Positions 5,716-6,134 of a DNA stretch of 6,134 nucleotides are shown here, piece after piece. The position numbers and the translations under genes are program-made. Positions within the stretch are counted from its first letter, which is position 1; every line of letters begins with the position of its first letter. This DNA is from Flavobacteriaceae bacterium (GTDB lineage Bacteria; Bacteroidota; Bacteroidia; Flavobacteriales; Flavobacteriaceae). The notes below the pieces were generated by a model, which saw only the letters and a program-made list of their open reading frames with translations, had not been told where the DNA came from and did no database searches. Location: positions 1 through 6,134 of the forward strand of contig JAAZUX010000050.1 of the NCBI GenBank assembly GCA_018623955.1, in the 5' to 3' direction.

Positions 5716-6134
5716 ATGTGTCAATTTTTCAAAAAAATATTTTTTGTAGCTGGCTTTATCCTAATAACGATGAACGCCTGTAACCCTCCTCAACCGATTT
5801 ACAGTTTGGATAAGGCTCCCCTTATTCCACTTCCATCAACGGTAGTGCCTTCGGCTGAGGTCATGCCCCTTAATGCGATTCAATCGATCAGGACAGTAGG
5901 GGCCGACGAGCAACTCATTTCAATGGCCCAAAATTTTAAAAGTTTTTGGAAAAAACACACCGAACAGGAGTTGCCTCTCTCCGATGATACAGTCGATGGT
6001 GATCATGCCATTACGCTCATAATCGACAATGATTTCAGCCCTCAGCATGAAGCCTATAAGCTAGAGATAGCTTCGGATGAAATCAGCGTTAAGGGAAAAA
6101 CAGCCGAGGGGGTTTTTAGAGGTTTAAAAACTCT
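5716..6134 (+). CDS. GH20 beta-N-acetylhexosaminidase lipoprotein, N-terminal part (runs off right edge)
   Basis: The first 139 codons of a secreted glycosidase; the frame is still open at the window end. The N terminus MCQFFKKIFFVAGFILI is a signal sequence with a lipobox ending MNAC, C22 being the lipidation residue, so the protein should be anchored in the envelope. APLIPLPSTVV (residues 34-44) is the usual opening of GH20 enzymes. The segment EAYKLEIASDEISVKGKTAE (111-130), followed by GVFRGLKT at the edge, is the hallmark end of the GH20 N-terminal domain (Glyco_hydro_20b), just before the catalytic barrel. The catalytic Asp-Glu pair lies outside the window. GH20 enzymes remove terminal beta-linked GlcNAc or GalNAc from chitin oligomers and glycoproteins. 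The start is 9 bases after the TIM-barrel stop, pointing to co-transcription. Confidence in the family is high; substrate range cannot be judged. Confidence 0.85.
   Translation, partial: MCQFFKKIFFVAGFILITMNACNPPQPIYSLDKAPLIPLPSTVVPSAEVMPLNAIQSIRTVGADEQLISMAQNFKSFWKKHTEQELPLSDDTVDGDHAITLIIDNDFSPQHEAYKLEIASDEISVKGKTAEGVFRGLKT

Overview
The window looks like the chromosome of a marine or environmental Bacteroidota bacterium, probably a flavobacterium. The DNA is AT-rich, ribosome binding sites are weak or absent and A-rich, gene gaps are very short, and the families present (a NagB-LmbE fusion protein, a GMC oxidoreductase paired with a 'gluconate 2-dehydrogenase subunit 3' lipoprotein, a secreted sugar-isomerase-like TIM barrel, a GH20 lipoprotein) are typical of that phylum. 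The assignment rests on family recognition, not on a database search.

Layout: bases 1-255 carry the 5' part of a cutC-like gene on the minus strand, which runs off the left edge. Bases 256-399 are an AT-rich divergent intergenic region that should hold the promoters of both directions. From base 400 to the right edge five genes lie on the plus strand with gaps of 57 bases or less (mostly 3-12) and no convincing terminator, so they are probably one operon: (1) a two-domain NagB-like/PIG-L (LmbE) protein; (2) a GMC-family FAD dehydrogenase with a cysteine cluster; (3) its small subunit, with an RR signal and a lipobox; (4) a xylose-isomerase-like TIM barrel with an export signal; (5) the start of a GH20 beta-N-acetylhexosaminidase lipoprotein, cut by the right edge.

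How they may work together (inference): the GH20 enzyme would release terminal GlcNAc (or GalNAc) from chitin oligomers or glycoproteins outside the cytoplasm. The GMC dehydrogenase, exported with its Tat-signal small subunit, could oxidise a sugar or glycoside hydroxyl, and the exported TIM barrel could rearrange or cleave the keto-sugar. In the cytoplasm, the first protein has the two chemistries needed for GlcNAc-6-phosphate, N-deacetylation (PIG-L half) and deamination/isomerisation (NagB half). However, its NagB half has Thr in place of the key Asp of the GxGxDGH motif, so it may no longer be a normal deaminase. The combination suggests amino-sugar catabolism with an oxidative branch, which is the most interesting aspect of the window.

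Two genes, cutC and the GMC gene, have no ATG where homology places the N terminus. The GMC start is a real ambiguity and is flagged below. No RNA genes, mobile elements, CRISPR arrays or significant repeats were seen.
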